64,000 bases of DNA from RYN-230 sp036497945 (GCA_036497945.1 DASXIN010000080.1:31749-95748); one strand, 5' to 3'. Positions 45,147-54,046 are shown, numbered from the stretch's first letter. Translations and numbers: made by a program. Notes: generated from the letters alone by a model not told the origin.

Positions 45147-45442
45147 CGCGTCCCTCGTTTCGCCTGCCGTGCCTGATCCACCTGGGGCAGCAGGGGCGTA
45201 GCCGGGGAACTCCCAGGTGGCCGCTCCGCCACCAAATCACACAGACTCTGCCACTGATCCAACAGGACCTATCAGAGCACAACACATCATCCCGCCCCGT
45301 GCGCTGACGTCAAGACGCTCTGTTTGCTTTGCGCCTCCGGGGGCGCTTTACCCGCCTCCTTCCCTCGTCGCTCGGTCGCTCGTTCCTCGCTCCCTCGCTC
45401 CTCAGTCCAGTCGGCGGCGCGCCCCCTTCGGCGCGGGCGCGG
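45147..45442. other. 296-bp intergenic region with GC hairpins and CTCG-rich tract
   Basis: No gene is supported. It carries a hairpin at 45331-45346 (GCGCC, 6-nt loop, GGCGC, then TTTA), a pyrimidine-rich run of CGCTC/CTCGT units at about 45362-45404, and a second hairpin at 45418-45435 just past the end of the LLM gene. The part nearest the GH2 start should include its promoter. Confidence 0.5.
45418..45435 (-). terminator. Terminator-like hairpin after the LLM gene
   Basis: CGCGCC, loop CCCTTC, GGCGCG, starting 8 bp beyond the LLM stop. It lacks a T-run but is correctly placed. Confidence 0.4.
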
Positions 45443-46375
45443 TTAGCGGACTTGCGGCAGGACCTCGCTGGCCAGCAGCTCGAGGTGGTCCAGGTCGTGC
45501 AGGTCGAGGATCTGCAGGTACATCCGGCTGGCGCCGTGCCCGGCGAACTGGCCGATCTTGTCCACGATCTCGGCCGGCGAGCCGGCCAGCTGGTTGGCCC
45601 GCAGGTCGGCCACGTCGTAGCCGATGGCCGCGGCCCGGCGGGCCAGTTCTGCCTCGTCCCGCCCGCAGCAGGTCGTCTGGGCCGCCGAGTAGATCATCGA
45701 CTCGGGATCCCGGCCCACCGACTGGCACACCTCGCGGACCCGCGCGTACCGCGCGCCGGTCTGCGCCACGCTGGCGAACGGCGCGTTGAACTCGGCCGCG
45801 TACCGGGCGGCCAGCCCGGGCGTCCGGTTCGCCCCGTGCCCGCCGACCACGATCGGCGGGTGCGGCCGCTGCTCCGGCTTGGGCAGCCCCGGCGAGTCCC
45901 GGACCTGGTAGTAGTCCCCGTCGAAGGAGAAGGTCTGGCCCAGCGGCACATCCCACAGCCCGGTGATCACGGCCAGCTGCTCGGCCAGCCGGTCGAACCG
46001 CTCGGCGGTGGGCGGGAACGGGATCCCGTAGGCGGCGTGTTCCGTCTCGAACCAGCCTGCCCCCAGGCCGAGCTCGACGCGGCCGTCGCTCATCTCGTCG
46101 GCCTGGGCCACCGCGATGGCCAGCGGTCCCGGGTAGCGGAACGTGGCCGAGCTGACCAGGGTGCCCAGCCGGATCCGGGACGTCTGCACAGCCAGCGCAG
46201 CCAGCGTCAGCCACGAGTCGGTCGGCCCGGGCAGCCCGCCGCCGGCCCCCATGTGCAGGTAGTGATCCGACCGGAAGAACGCGTCGAATCCCAGCTCCTC
46301 GGCCGCCCGGGCCACGGTCAGCAGCCGCCCGTAATCCGCGCCCTGCTGCGGCTCGGTGAAGATCCTCAGATGCAT
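45443..46375 (-). CDS. LLM-class F420-dependent oxidoreductase
   Basis: 310-aa bacterial luciferase-like TIM barrel. MHLRIFTEPQQGADYG starts the family; FRSDHYLHMG, SRIRLGTLVSSATFRYPGPLAI and RVELGLGAGWFETEH are hallmark F420-binding and isoprenylated-luciferase segments. The gene may act on an unknown substrate with reduced F420. The start is probably ATG at 46375, with ATG at 46384 as an alternative; the longer upstream frame lacks homology. It is divergent from yceI with about 86 bp between. Confidence 0.85.
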   Translation of the reverse strand: MHLRIFTEPQQGADYGRLLTVARAAEELGFDAFFRSDHYLHMGAGGGLPGPTDSWLTLAALAVQTSRIRLGTLVSSATFRYPGPLAIAVAQADEMSDGRVELGLGAGWFETEHAAYGIPFPPTAERFDRLAEQLAVITGLWDVPLGQTFSFDGDYYQVRDSPGLPKPEQRPHPPIVVGGHGANRTPGLAARYAAEFNAPFASVAQTGARYARVREVCQSVGRDPESMIYSAAQTTCCGRDEAELARRAAAIGYDVADLRANQLAGSPAEIVDKIGQFAGHGASRMYLQILDLHDLDHLELLASEVLPQVR

Positions 46376-46461
46376 GCTCCCCATCCTGGCGCACCCGCCG
46401 GGAGCGCCGTGCGGCACGGGGCTATCGTCAAGGTAATTCCCCCGAACCGTGAGGAGTGTCA

Positions 46462-47028
46462 ATGACATCCCCGGCTGTGCAGATTCCCGGCTATATCGCC
46501 GGGACATGGGATCTCGACCCGGTTCACTCGACCATCGGCTTCATCGCCCGGCACCTGATGGTGAGCAAGGTCCGCGGCCAGTTCACCACGTTCGAAGCCC
46601 AGATCGTCACCGCGCCCAACCCGGTGGACTCCACCGCCACCGCCACCATCGACCTGTCCTCGGTCAGCACCGGGAACGAGATGCGGGACAACGACCTGCG
46701 CTCGACTAACTTCTTCGATGTCGAAACCCACCCCAAGATGACGTTCACCTCCACCGGGGTCCGGGTGGACGGCGAGACCCTCGTGATGGAGGGCGACCTG
46801 ACCATCCGAGGCGTGACCAAGCCGGTGACGCTGGCCGTGGACATCAACGGGTTCGGCCCGGACCCCTTCGGCGGCACCCGGGCCGGGTTCTCGGCCATCG
46901 CCGAGATCAACCGGACGGACTTCGGGGTCAGCTTCAACGCCCCGGTCCCCGGCGGGGTGATGGTCAGCGAGCGTATCCAGATCGAGATCGAGGCCGAGGC
47001 GGTGCTGCGTAAGGAGGAGGAGGGGTAA
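46462..47028 (+). CDS. YceI-family lipocalin-like protein
   Basis: 188 aa. Single YceI domain forming a beta-barrel that binds polyisoprenoid-type lipids: GTWDLDPVHSTIGFIARHLMVSKVRGQF is the diagnostic opening, and LRSTNFFDVETHPKMTF and FSAIAEINRTDFG follow. No signal peptide is present, as is usual for actinobacterial cytoplasmic members. The ATG at 46462 follows AGGAG by 5 nt and is preferred over the GTG at 46456. Ligand unknown; it is linked by some to isoprenoid quinone handling. Confidence 0.92.
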   Translation: MTSPAVQIPGYIAGTWDLDPVHSTIGFIARHLMVSKVRGQFTTFEAQIVTAPNPVDSTATATIDLSSVSTGNEMRDNDLRSTNFFDVETHPKMTFTSTGVRVDGETLVMEGDLTIRGVTKPVTLAVDINGFGPDPFGGTRAGFSAIAEINRTDFGVSFNAPVPGGVMVSERIQIEIEAEAVLRKEEEG

Positions 47029-47037
47029 CCGGCCGCG

Positions 47038-48345
47038 TCAGCCGCGGGTGAGCGTCGCGACGCACTCCACGTGGTGGGTCATCGGGAACGCGTCGAACGC
47101 GCGTAGCTCGGCCAGCTGCCAGCCGGCCTGCCGGAATCTCCCGATGTCCCGGGCCAGGGTGGCCGGGTCGCAGGACACGTAGCCGACCCGGCCCAGGCTT
47201 GTCCCCGGCGCGAGCAACTGGTCCAGCACGGCCTGCCCGGCACCGGCCCGCGGCGGGTCGAGCACCGCGATCCGGGCCTGCGCCCAGTCGGCCCGGGCCA
47301 GCACCTCGGCCACGTCGCCGCGGTGCACCCGGGCCCACGGGGCAGCCCGCAGGTTGTGCCGCGCGTCGCGCACCGCGGCCTGGTCGGACTCGATGCCGAT
47401 CACCGTGCCGGACGGCCCGACCGCGTCGGCCAGCACCCCGGCGAACAGGCCCGCGCCACAGTACAGGTCCAGCGCCACGTCCCCGGCGCGGGGCTGCAGC
47501 GTTTGCTGCACCGCCTCGGTCAGCACGTCCGCGGCGGCCGGGTGCACCTGCCAGAACACGCCCGCGCTGACCCGCCAGGTCCGGCCGGCCGCGGCCTGCT
47601 GCAGGAATGCCCCGCCGCGCAGCGCGGCCAGTCCCCCGCCCCGCTTCGCGACCAGCACCGGGTCCGTTCCTTCTCCCGTCCATCCGGCATAACGCCCTTC
47701 CCTGCCGCGCGGCCCCGGCTGGCGCGCGGGCTTACCGGGCCGGCCGGGCCTGCCGGACGGGGTGATCACGATCGCCCGCTGCCCGCTGCCCGGCGCGGAC
47801 ACCACCTGGACCCCGTCGGCGCCCGGCCACGGCCGGGTGGTCACTCCGGCCTGGTCGACCAGCGGGTGCGCGATCGGGCAGTGGCCCACGTCGATGACCT
47901 CGTGCGACCGGTGCTTGCGCAGCCCGGCGGTGCCGTCCCGGCCGACCGCGAACCGGACCCGGGTGCGCCAGCCCAGCCCGGCCGGGTCACCGGGCAGCGC
48001 TTCCACCGTCACCTCGCGGTCCAGCCCGGCGATCCGGCGCAACTGCTGGCTGATCACCGTGGCCTTGAGCCGCCGCTGCGCCTGCGGGCTGGCGTGCTGC
48101 CAGTCGCACCCGCCGCAGCCGCCCGGATGGGCGTGCGGGCAGTGCGGCTCGACCCGGTCCGGCGACGCGGCCAGCACCTGCACCGCGTCGGCCCGGGCGA
48201 ACCGGGCGGTGGTCTCGGTGACCTGGGCCAGCACCCGCTCGCCAGGCAGCGCGTGCCGGACCAGGACGACCCGCCCGGACGGTTCCCGGGCCACGCACCA
48301 GCCGCCTTGGGCGGCCTCGCCCACCTCGAGTTCGAGCAGGTCCAC
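47038..48345 (-). CDS. TRAM-domain class I SAM-dependent RNA uridine methyltransferase
   Basis: 435-aa RNA m5U methyltransferase of the RlmD/TrmA/RumA type. The N-terminal TRAM domain (LLELEVGEAAQGGWCVAREPSGRVV) precedes a four-cysteine Fe-S region CPHAHPGGCGGC. The SAM-binding motif is DLYCGAGLFAG, the DPPR-like motif LDPPRAG, and the catalytic-cysteine motif YVSCDPATLARD. The target, 23S rRNA or tRNA uridine, cannot be told. I prefer the GTG at 48345, which has AGGAG 4 nt upstream; an ATG at 48357 lacks a ribosome site. It is divergent from trkA, as in other actinobacteria. Confidence 0.9.
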   Translation of the reverse strand: MDLLELEVGEAAQGGWCVAREPSGRVVLVRHALPGERVLAQVTETTARFARADAVQVLAASPDRVEPHCPHAHPGGCGGCDWQHASPQAQRRLKATVISQQLRRIAGLDREVTVEALPGDPAGLGWRTRVRFAVGRDGTAGLRKHRSHEVIDVGHCPIAHPLVDQAGVTTRPWPGADGVQVVSAPGSGQRAIVITPSGRPGRPGKPARQPGPRGREGRYAGWTGEGTDPVLVAKRGGGLAALRGGAFLQQAAAGRTWRVSAGVFWQVHPAAADVLTEAVQQTLQPRAGDVALDLYCGAGLFAGVLADAVGPSGTVIGIESDQAAVRDARHNLRAAPWARVHRGDVAEVLARADWAQARIAVLDPPRAGAGQAVLDQLLAPGTSLGRVGYVSCDPATLARDIGRFRQAGWQLAELRAFDAFPMTHHVECVATLTRG

Positions 48346-48469
48346 GACGCTCCTCATGTTCAGCCGGAGGGAGTATCCTGGCCGGCCGTCTCACCTAGTC
48401 AGGACAGGGAATACCGTTGGCGGGCACATCAGCACGCGTTGGCGCACTGTACTCATCCGAGGGGTGGTC

Positions 48470-49153
48470 GTGCACATTGTGATCATGGGGTGTGGGCGGG
48501 TCGGATCGACCCTTGCGCACATCCTGGAGAACCAGGGCCACTCGGTCGCGGTCATCGACCAGGACCGGGATGCGTTCCGCAAGCTCGGCTCGACGTTCAA
48601 GGGCAAGAAGGTCACCGGCATCGGTTTCGACCAGCACGTGCTCAGCGAGGCGGGCATCGAGCACGCGGACGCGTTCGCGGCGGTCAGCAGCGGCGACAAC
48701 TCGAACGTCATCGCGGCCCGGGTGGCCCGGGAGTCGTTCGGCGTGAAGCGGGTCGCGGCCCGCATCTACGACCCGCGGCGGGCCGAGGTGTACCAGCGGC
48801 TCGGCATCCCGACCGTGGCCACCGTGCGGTGGACCGCGGACCAGATGCTGCGCCGGCTGCTGCCCGAGGGCAGCGAGCCGCTGTGGCGGGACCCGACCGG
48901 CGCGGTGGTGCTGGCCGAGGTGGCCTACGCCGAGGACTGGGTGGGCGAGAAGGCGAGCGCGGTGGAGGAGGCGGCGCGGGCCCGGGTCGCGTTCCTGTCC
49001 CGGCTCGGCGAAGTGGTTCTCCCCGGGCCGGGCACCGTGCTGCAAGAAGGGGACGTGCTGCACATGATCGCGCTGGAGCAGGACCTGGAGCGGATCTCGG
49101 CCGCGCTGTCCACCCGGGCCCCCGGCGGCAAGGTAAGCAAGGGAGGCCGCTGA
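48470..49153 (+). CDS. trkA: TrkA-type potassium uptake regulator (first)
   Basis: 227 aa. RCK-N Rossmann domain with VIMGCGRVGSTLAHILENQGHSVAVID at the start and an RCK-C ligand-binding region near 140-215. It gates a Trk/Ktr potassium channel by binding NAD(H) or ATP. The start GTG at 48470 has GAGGGG 5 nt upstream. Its TGA overlaps the ATG of the second trkA by one base, so the two products are probably made together and may form a heteromer. No TrkH membrane subunit is nearby. Confidence 0.88.
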   Translation: MHIVIMGCGRVGSTLAHILENQGHSVAVIDQDRDAFRKLGSTFKGKKVTGIGFDQHVLSEAGIEHADAFAAVSSGDNSNVIAARVARESFGVKRVAARIYDPRRAEVYQRLGIPTVATVRWTADQMLRRLLPEGSEPLWRDPTGAVVLAEVAYAEDWVGEKASAVEEAARARVAFLSRLGEVVLPGPGTVLQEGDVLHMIALEQDLERISAALSTRAPGGKVSKGGR

Positions 49154-49818
49154 TGCGGGTCGCCATCGCGGGAGCGGGCGCGGTAGGCCGGTCCATCGCC
49201 GCCGAACTGCTGGACAACGGGCACGAGGTCCTGCTCATCGACAAGAACCCCCGGTCGATCGCGGTGGACAGCGTGCCGCGCGCCGAGTGGCTGCTGGCCG
49301 ACGCGTGCGAGATCGCCTCGCTGGACGAGGCGTCGCTGGAGCGGTGCAACGTGGTGATCGCGGCCACCGGGGACGACAAGGCCAACCTGGTGGTGTCGCT
49401 GCTGGCCAAGACCGAGTACGGGGTGCCCCGGGTGGTGGCCCGGATCAACCACCCGAACAACGAGTGGCTGTTCAACGAGTCCTGGTGGGTGGACGTCGCG
49501 GTGTCCACCCCGCGGCTGCTGTCTGCCCTGGTCGAGGAGGCGGTCAGCGTCGGCGACCTGGTCCGGCTGATGACCTTCCGGCAGAGCGAGGCCAGCCTGG
49601 TCGAGCTGACCATGCCGGACGACGCCCCGCTGGCCGGGCGGCGGATCGGCGATATCCAGTGGCCGGCCGATACCGCGCTGGTCGCCATCCTGCGCGACGG
49701 CCGGGTCATCGTCCCGGCCAAGGACGACCCGCTGGAAACCGGCGACGAGCTCCTGTTCGTGACGAGCGAGGACGTCGAGGACGAACTAGCTCAGCTGCTC
49801 GCCGACGGCCACGGCTGA
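49153..49818 (+). CDS. trkA: TrkA-type potassium uptake regulator (second)
   Basis: 221 aa. Same RCK-N/RCK-C architecture: VAIAGAGAVGRSIAAELLDNGHEVLLID and ADACEIASLDEASLERCNVVIAATGDDKANLV, then a C-terminal ligand domain (LVELTMPDDAPLAGRRIGDI). Identity to the first copy is modest, so this is an old duplication typical of actinobacteria. Followed by a strong hairpin and the convergent DUF3710 gene. Confidence 0.88.
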   Translation: MRVAIAGAGAVGRSIAAELLDNGHEVLLIDKNPRSIAVDSVPRAEWLLADACEIASLDEASLERCNVVIAATGDDKANLVVSLLAKTEYGVPRVVARINHPNNEWLFNESWWVDVAVSTPRLLSALVEEAVSVGDLVRLMTFRQSEASLVELTMPDDAPLAGRRIGDIQWPADTALVAILRDGRVIVPAKDDPLETGDELLFVTSEDVEDELAQLLADGHG

Positions 49819-49825
49819 CGGTGCT

Positions 49826-49850
49826 GGTCCGGGGTCGTTGCCCCCGGGCC
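49826..49850. terminator. Bidirectional hairpin between trkA and DUF3710 genes
   Basis: GGTCCGGGG and CCCCGGGCC with a 7-nt loop, one G-T pair. Placed 7 bp past the trkA stop and 2 bp before the end of the convergent gene. Confidence 0.55.
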
Positions 49851-49852
49851 AC

Positions 49853-50608
49853 TCATCTCGTCTCGGTGATCTCGGGGCCGCGCTCGAACGGGTTGAGCGG
49901 ATCGGCGAAGCGTTCTTCCTCCGCGGCCATCTGCTCCTCCATGGCCCGCCGGGCCTCCTCGGGCAGCTGGATCTCCAGCAGGTCGCGGGGCGGCACCGGG
50001 TGATCACCGCGGGCCACCACGACCCCGGCGAAGACCTCCTCGAACGGCCCGGCCGCCGAGGCCTGCCGGGCGGCCGGCCCGGTGATCACCCCGCGCAGGA
50101 ACCAGCGCGGCCCGTCCACGCCGAGGAACCGGACCTGCTGCAGCCCGCCCTGGCCGAGCGACGGGTCCCCGGGCACCCGGGCGAGCAGTTCGGCGCCGAA
50201 CGGGCCGCCGGACTCCTCGCTGCTCCCGCCGGCCTGGGTCACCGCGGTGGCGATCTCCTGCCGCACGTCGTCCCAGAGCCCGCCGCTCTTCGGCGCGGCG
50301 AACGCCTGCAGCTGCAGCGAGCTGTCCCCGCGCACCACGGCGATCAGCGGGCCCTGGTCATCGGCGATGTTGAGCTGGATCTCGAACCCTTCGGCCACCG
50401 GCACCTGCAGGCTGCCGAAGTCGACGCGCTCGGCGGCCGGCACGTCGTCGGCCGCGTCCCACGGGCCCCAGCCCGCTACCCTGGCCGGCTCCTGATCGTC
50501 CGGGTCAGCCTCGTCTTCCTCCGCTGCTGCCCGGTCCTCCGCGTCTTCTGGTGCCTCGTCCTCGATGGGCTCGGGCTCGGCTTCCTCGCGGCGACGCCGA
50601 CGGAACAC
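49853..50608 (-). CDS. DUF3710 protein
   Basis: 251 aa. A charged N-terminal tail (RRRRREEAEPEP and many Glu/Asp, about 1-50) leads into the DUF3710 domain: GPWDAADDVPAAERVDFGSLQVP, QLQAFAAPKSGGLWDDVRQEIA and RVPGDPSLGQGGLQQVRFLGVDGPRWFLRG. Function unknown, but the family is almost always next to dut in actinobacteria, as here (59 bp downstream). Cytoplasmic. Confidence 0.85.
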   Translation of the reverse strand: MFRRRRREEAEPEPIEDEAPEDAEDRAAAEEDEADPDDQEPARVAGWGPWDAADDVPAAERVDFGSLQVPVAEGFEIQLNIADDQGPLIAVVRGDSSLQLQAFAAPKSGGLWDDVRQEIATAVTQAGGSSEESGGPFGAELLARVPGDPSLGQGGLQQVRFLGVDGPRWFLRGVITGPAARQASAAGPFEEVFAGVVVARGDHPVPPRDLLEIQLPEEARRAMEEQMAAEEERFADPLNPFERGPEITETR

Positions 50609-50667
50609 TTCCGTTCTCCCTGCTCTCGATCATGGGGGTATCCTGCTGCCCGCGCGGTTCGCGCCGG

Positions 50668-51156
50668 TCACCCGCCCGAAGTGGCCGCGCTGGCGTGTCC
50701 GCCGGTGGACCCGAACCCGTTCTCGCCCCGGGCTGACCCGGGCAGGCTGTCCACCTCGTGGAATACCGGTGCTGCCACCCGCTGGATGACCAGTTGCGCG
50801 ATGCGGTCGCCCCGCTGGAACGAGACTGCCGTAGCCGGATCGGTGTTCAGCAGTGTCACCCTGATCTCGCCACGGTACCCGGCATCCACCGTGCCCGGCG
50901 CATTCACCAGGGTCACCCCGTGCCTGGCGGCCAGCCCGGACCGCGGGTGCACGAACGCCGCGTACCCGTCGGGCAGCGCGATGGCCACCCCGGTCGGTAC
51001 CACGGCCCGGGCACCGGGCGCCAGGTCCACGTCGGCGGCGGCCATCAGGTCCACGCCCGCGTCACCCGGATGGGACCGGGCGGGCAGCGGCAGGTCCGGG
51101 TCCAGCCGCTTGATGAGCACGTCCACCGGGTCCGGGCCGGGGTTCACCAGTGACAT
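50668..51156 (-). CDS. dut: dUTP diphosphatase
   Basis: 162 aa; hydrolyses dUTP to dUMP and keeps uracil out of DNA. All five trimeric dUTPase motifs are visible: DAGVDL, PRSGLAARHGV, VNAPGTVDAGYRGEI with the catalytic Asp, RIAQLVIQ, and the C-terminal GENGFGSTGG arm that closes the site. The ATG at 51156 follows GGAG by 6 nt. Followed by DUF3710; the upstream permease ends 28 bp before it. Confidence 0.96.
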   Translation of the reverse strand: MSLVNPGPDPVDVLIKRLDPDLPLPARSHPGDAGVDLMAAADVDLAPGARAVVPTGVAIALPDGYAAFVHPRSGLAARHGVTLVNAPGTVDAGYRGEIRVTLLNTDPATAVSFQRGDRIAQLVIQRVAAPVFHEVDSLPGSARGENGFGSTGGHASAATSGG

Positions 51157-51184
51157 GGCCGACTCCAGGTCCGCAGCTGCCTGT

Positions 51185-52471
51185 TCACTCAGGTGACCCT
51201 ACCGCCCGGCCGCTCAGGTAGGGCACCGCGCGGGTCAGCGCGGCGGCCGTGGGCACGGCCACGATCGCCCCGGGGATGCCGGCCACCACGCCGCCGACGG
51301 CCAGCGCCAGGATGACGGCCAGCGGATGCAGCCGCACCATCCGGCCCACCACCAGCGGCTGCAGCAGATGGCTTTCCAGCTGGTTCTCCAGGATGAAAAT
51401 GACGACCAGGATCACCGCGGCGATCCAGCCTTTGGTGCCCAGCGTGACGAGGACCGCCACCGTGCCGGCCACCAGGATGCCGACCAGCGGGACGAACGCG
51501 GCCAGGAAGACCAGGATGGTCAGTGGCACCAGCAACGGCACGCCCAGGATCCACAGCGAGAACCCGATGACGACGGCATGGATGGCGGCCACTGCGATGG
51601 TGCCGCGCACGTAGTACATCAGCGCCTGCCAGGCGGCCGCGCCAGCCAGCCGGGTACGCTGCCTGCTCTCCGTGCCGAGGAACCCGGTCAGCCAGGCCCA
51701 GATCCGGTCCCCGTCCTTGAGCAGGAAGAACGTGATGAACAGCATGAGCACCAGGCCGGCCAGGATCTCCAGGAAGATCCTCCCGCCGGACAGCACGGTG
51801 CCCGCCACCAGCGACTGGTGCTGCTTGAGGTAGGTCAGCCCACGGTTGGCCAGGCCCTCGACGCCGCCGTGCCGGATGTGGAATGGCGGGCCGGCCAGCC
51901 AGTGCTGCAGCTCGTTCCCGGTGTGCGTCAGCTCACGGACCAGGGTCGGGTAGTCCGCGGTAGCCCGGGTCGCGGCCAGCGTGCCGGCCCCGGCCAGCAC
52001 GGCCACCGCGAGCAGCAGGGTGCACCAGGTGGCGGCCAGCGCGGGCAGCCCGGACCGGCGCAGCCGGGCCTGCACCGGCCGCAGCAGCGCGGTGAGCAGC
52101 AGCGCCGCCACGCAGGGCAGCACCACCAGCTTGAGCATGCTGGCCACCCGGAAGGCCAGGTAGACGACGATGCCGACGAGCAGCAGCCGCCAGGACCAGC
52201 CCGCCGCATGCCGCAGCCAGCGGGGCACCTGCCCGCTCGGCGGCGGCGGCCGCCCCGCGCCGCCCTCGTCGGCCGCGGTGACCCCCGTGGTCCCGTCGAT
52301 GTCCTGCTTGATGTCCCGCACCCCGTTGTCTGGCACCCCGTTGTCTGGCACCCCGTTGCCTGGCCCGGCTGGGCGGCCCGGCGGTGCGGCCGTCCCCGGT
52401 GCCGCCCCGCCTGCTTCGGTGGCACGGGCGGAGCCAGAACGGAGGCCGTGCCACATGCGTCGCCCAATCAT
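51185..52471 (-). CDS. AI-2E family transporter (PerM/UPF0118)
   Basis: 428-aa membrane protein. A disordered Gly/Pro N-terminus with three NGVPD units (residues 39-53) precedes about seven helices. LLTALLRPVQARLRRSGLP, FITFFLLKDGDRIW and ILVVIFILENQLESHLLQPLVVGRMVRLHPLAVILAL are the family signatures. Members include autoinducer-2 exporters and Na+/H+ antiporters; the substrate is unknown here. It sits between dut and DUF3093, which are often direct neighbours elsewhere. Confidence 0.88.
   Translation of the reverse strand: MIGRRMWHGLRSGSARATEAGGAAPGTAAPPGRPAGPGNGVPDNGVPDNGVRDIKQDIDGTTGVTAADEGGAGRPPPPSGQVPRWLRHAAGWSWRLLLVGIVVYLAFRVASMLKLVVLPCVAALLLTALLRPVQARLRRSGLPALAATWCTLLLAVAVLAGAGTLAATRATADYPTLVRELTHTGNELQHWLAGPPFHIRHGGVEGLANRGLTYLKQHQSLVAGTVLSGGRIFLEILAGLVLMLFITFFLLKDGDRIWAWLTGFLGTESRQRTRLAGAAAWQALMYYVRGTIAVAAIHAVVIGFSLWILGVPLLVPLTILVFLAAFVPLVGILVAGTVAVLVTLGTKGWIAAVILVVIFILENQLESHLLQPLVVGRMVRLHPLAVILALAVGGVVAGIPGAIVAVPTAAALTRAVPYLSGRAVGSPE
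52321..52365 (-). repeat. Three 15-bp tandem units in the AI-2E gene
   Basis: CCCCGTTGTCTGGCA at 52321, 52336 and 52351 (last copy with two changes) encodes the NGVPD repeat in the disordered N-terminus. Confidence 0.85.
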
Positions 52472-52500
52472 GCCTTCATGTAACCAACTACGGTGGACTC

Positions 52501-52977
52501 ATGCGTGTCTACCATGAACGACTGCGTGTTCCGGTCAGCTACTGGCTGCTCGGCATGCTGTCGGTGCTCCTGCTAGGTGGGGGCTTCCTGGCCGGCTTCG
52601 ACTGGGAACCAGCATTGGTCGTGTATGGAGTGCTGACCGCATTCGTGGCCGCCCGGCTGATCACCTGGGGACGTCTCAGCATTGAGGTCACCGGCCGCGA
52701 GCTCAGGGTGGGTAAAGCGGTTCTCCCGCTGGCCCGGGCCGGGCAGGTGGCGCCGCTGGACGCAGAGCAGACCCGGGCCTTGCGCGGGCCACGGGCCGAC
52801 CCGGCCGCGTTTCTGCTGGCCCGCTCGTACCTGCCGTGTTCCGTGTACATCGCGCTGCCCGACCCCGACAGTGTCGTCCCGTACTGGCTGATCGGCACCC
52901 GGCAGCCGGCCGAGCTGGCCGCCGCGATCGAAGCGGCGCGTGCCGCGGCCCGGTCCGGTGGCACGACCGTGGGATGA
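52501..52977 (+). CDS. DUF3093 membrane protein
   Basis: 158 aa. ERLRVPVSYWLLGMLSVLLLGGGFLAGFDW starts the family; two transmembrane helices (about 14-32 and 38-56) precede a cytosolic beta-rich domain ending YWLIGTRQPAELAAAIEAARA. Function unknown; a standard member of the actinobacterial dut region. The ATG at 52501 lies just upstream of the first helix. Confidence 0.85.
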   Translation: MRVYHERLRVPVSYWLLGMLSVLLLGGGFLAGFDWEPALVVYGVLTAFVAARLITWGRLSIEVTGRELRVGKAVLPLARAGQVAPLDAEQTRALRGPRADPAAFLLARSYLPCSVYIALPDPDSVVPYWLIGTRQPAELAAAIEAARAAARSGGTTVG

Positions 52978-53026
52978 TCGTCGGGCCGGACCGCTGCAGT
53001 GCCGCCACCGGCATCAAGGAGGATGC

Positions 53027-53299
53027 ATGTCAGACAAGGGAGAAGGCGCCAGCAAGGCGCTGGTCGGTGCCGCGGCCTTCGGGGCGGCGTTCGCCGTCCG
53101 CAAGCTGATGAACCTGGGCTGGAAGCGGTTCACCGGGAAGGAACCGCCGAACGACCCGAATGACCCGGCGGTGGGCACCGCGGAGGCGCTCGGCTGGGCC
53201 ATCGCGCTCGGCGTGGTGGTGGCGGCGGCCCGGGTCCTGGCCACCCGGGCGGCCAGCGGGCGGATGCGCCGGCCGGCCGACAAGTCAGCCGTGAGCTGA
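53027..53299 (+). CDS. DUF4235 small membrane protein
   Basis: 90 aa. AFGAAFAVRKLMNLGWKRFTGKEPPNDPNDP is the family signature; two helices (about 10-25 and 54-72) flank a Pro/Asn loop. Function unknown. AAGGAGG precedes the ATG by 4 nt. It lies 49 bp after DUF3093 and overlaps the convergent aldolase gene by 15 bp. Confidence 0.8.
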   Translation: MSDKGEGASKALVGAAAFGAAFAVRKLMNLGWKRFTGKEPPNDPNDPAVGTAEALGWAIALGVVVAAARVLATRAASGRMRRPADKSAVS

Positions 53300-53944
53300 C
53301 CGCCGGGCCTGCCGGTACGCCGCGCCGAACACCTGCATTGTGCTAGCGGGCAGCACGGCATGCCCGCCGAGCGCCCGGGCGCCCCAGGCCACCTGAGCAC
53401 AGTGTTCCGCGACCACGGCGTAATGCAGCGCCTGCGCCGGGCTGGCCGCGATGGCGACCAGGCCGTGGCTGGCCAGCAGTGCGCTGGCCCGGTCGGCCAG
53501 CACCCGGACCGCGTTGTCCCCGACCTGGGCCGAGCCGCTGAGCGCGTACTCGGCCACCGGGATGTCGCCGCCCAGGAACAGCACCGCCTCGTCGATCACG
53601 GCCGGCACCGGCTGCCGGGCGGCCGCGAACATGGTGGCGAACGGCGAGTGGCTGTGCAGCACCGCGCCGATCTCCGGGAAGGCCTGGTAGCACGCGCAGT
53701 GCAGCTGGCTTTCCGAGGACGGCACCCGCCCCGGCGCCGGGCGGTCCGGCTCGCCCGCCGGGGTGATGACGACCAGGTCGTCCAGGCCCATCTCCGGGTA
53801 GGGCAGGGCGGACGGGGTGATCACGATGCGCCCGTCGCCGAGCCGGGCGGACACGTTGCCGCTGGTGCCCGACGTCAGCCGGTGGCCGACCATGCCCTGG
53901 GCCGCGGCCAGCACGGCCGCCCGCGCGGGAGCTTCATCCAACAT
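53285..53944 (-). CDS. Class II aldolase/adducin family protein (fuculose-phosphate aldolase-like)
   Basis: 219 aa from the ATG at 53944. LTSGTSGNVSARLGDGRIVITPS is the phosphate-binding start, SSESQLHCACYQAFPEIGAVLHSHSPFAT the zinc-binding HSHS region, and LLASHGLVAIAAS the third ligand. Substrates are likely sugar phosphates or methylthioribulose phosphate. Divergent from the DUF1707 gene. Confidence 0.87.
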   Translation of the reverse strand: MLDEAPARAAVLAAAQGMVGHRLTSGTSGNVSARLGDGRIVITPSALPYPEMGLDDLVVITPAGEPDRPAPGRVPSSESQLHCACYQAFPEIGAVLHSHSPFATMFAAARQPVPAVIDEAVLFLGGDIPVAEYALSGSAQVGDNAVRVLADRASALLASHGLVAIAASPAQALHYAVVAEHCAQVAWGARALGGHAVLPASTMQVFGAAYRQARRSAHG

Positions 53945-54046
53945 GCCCCGATCCTGGCACGCCTGGCCGCCCGTACGGTCGGCAGCTGTCGCGGGCTGCC
54001 CAGGCAAGTTACGATACATCTCGATATTGGGCAGAGGAGGGTCAGC

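Noticed and set aside
54012..54032. ACATCTCGATATTGG near the DUF1707 start as a third copy of the acnA-type palindrome
   Set aside because: Only the core TCTCGAT matches and the right half is not symmetric, so it is not the same site.
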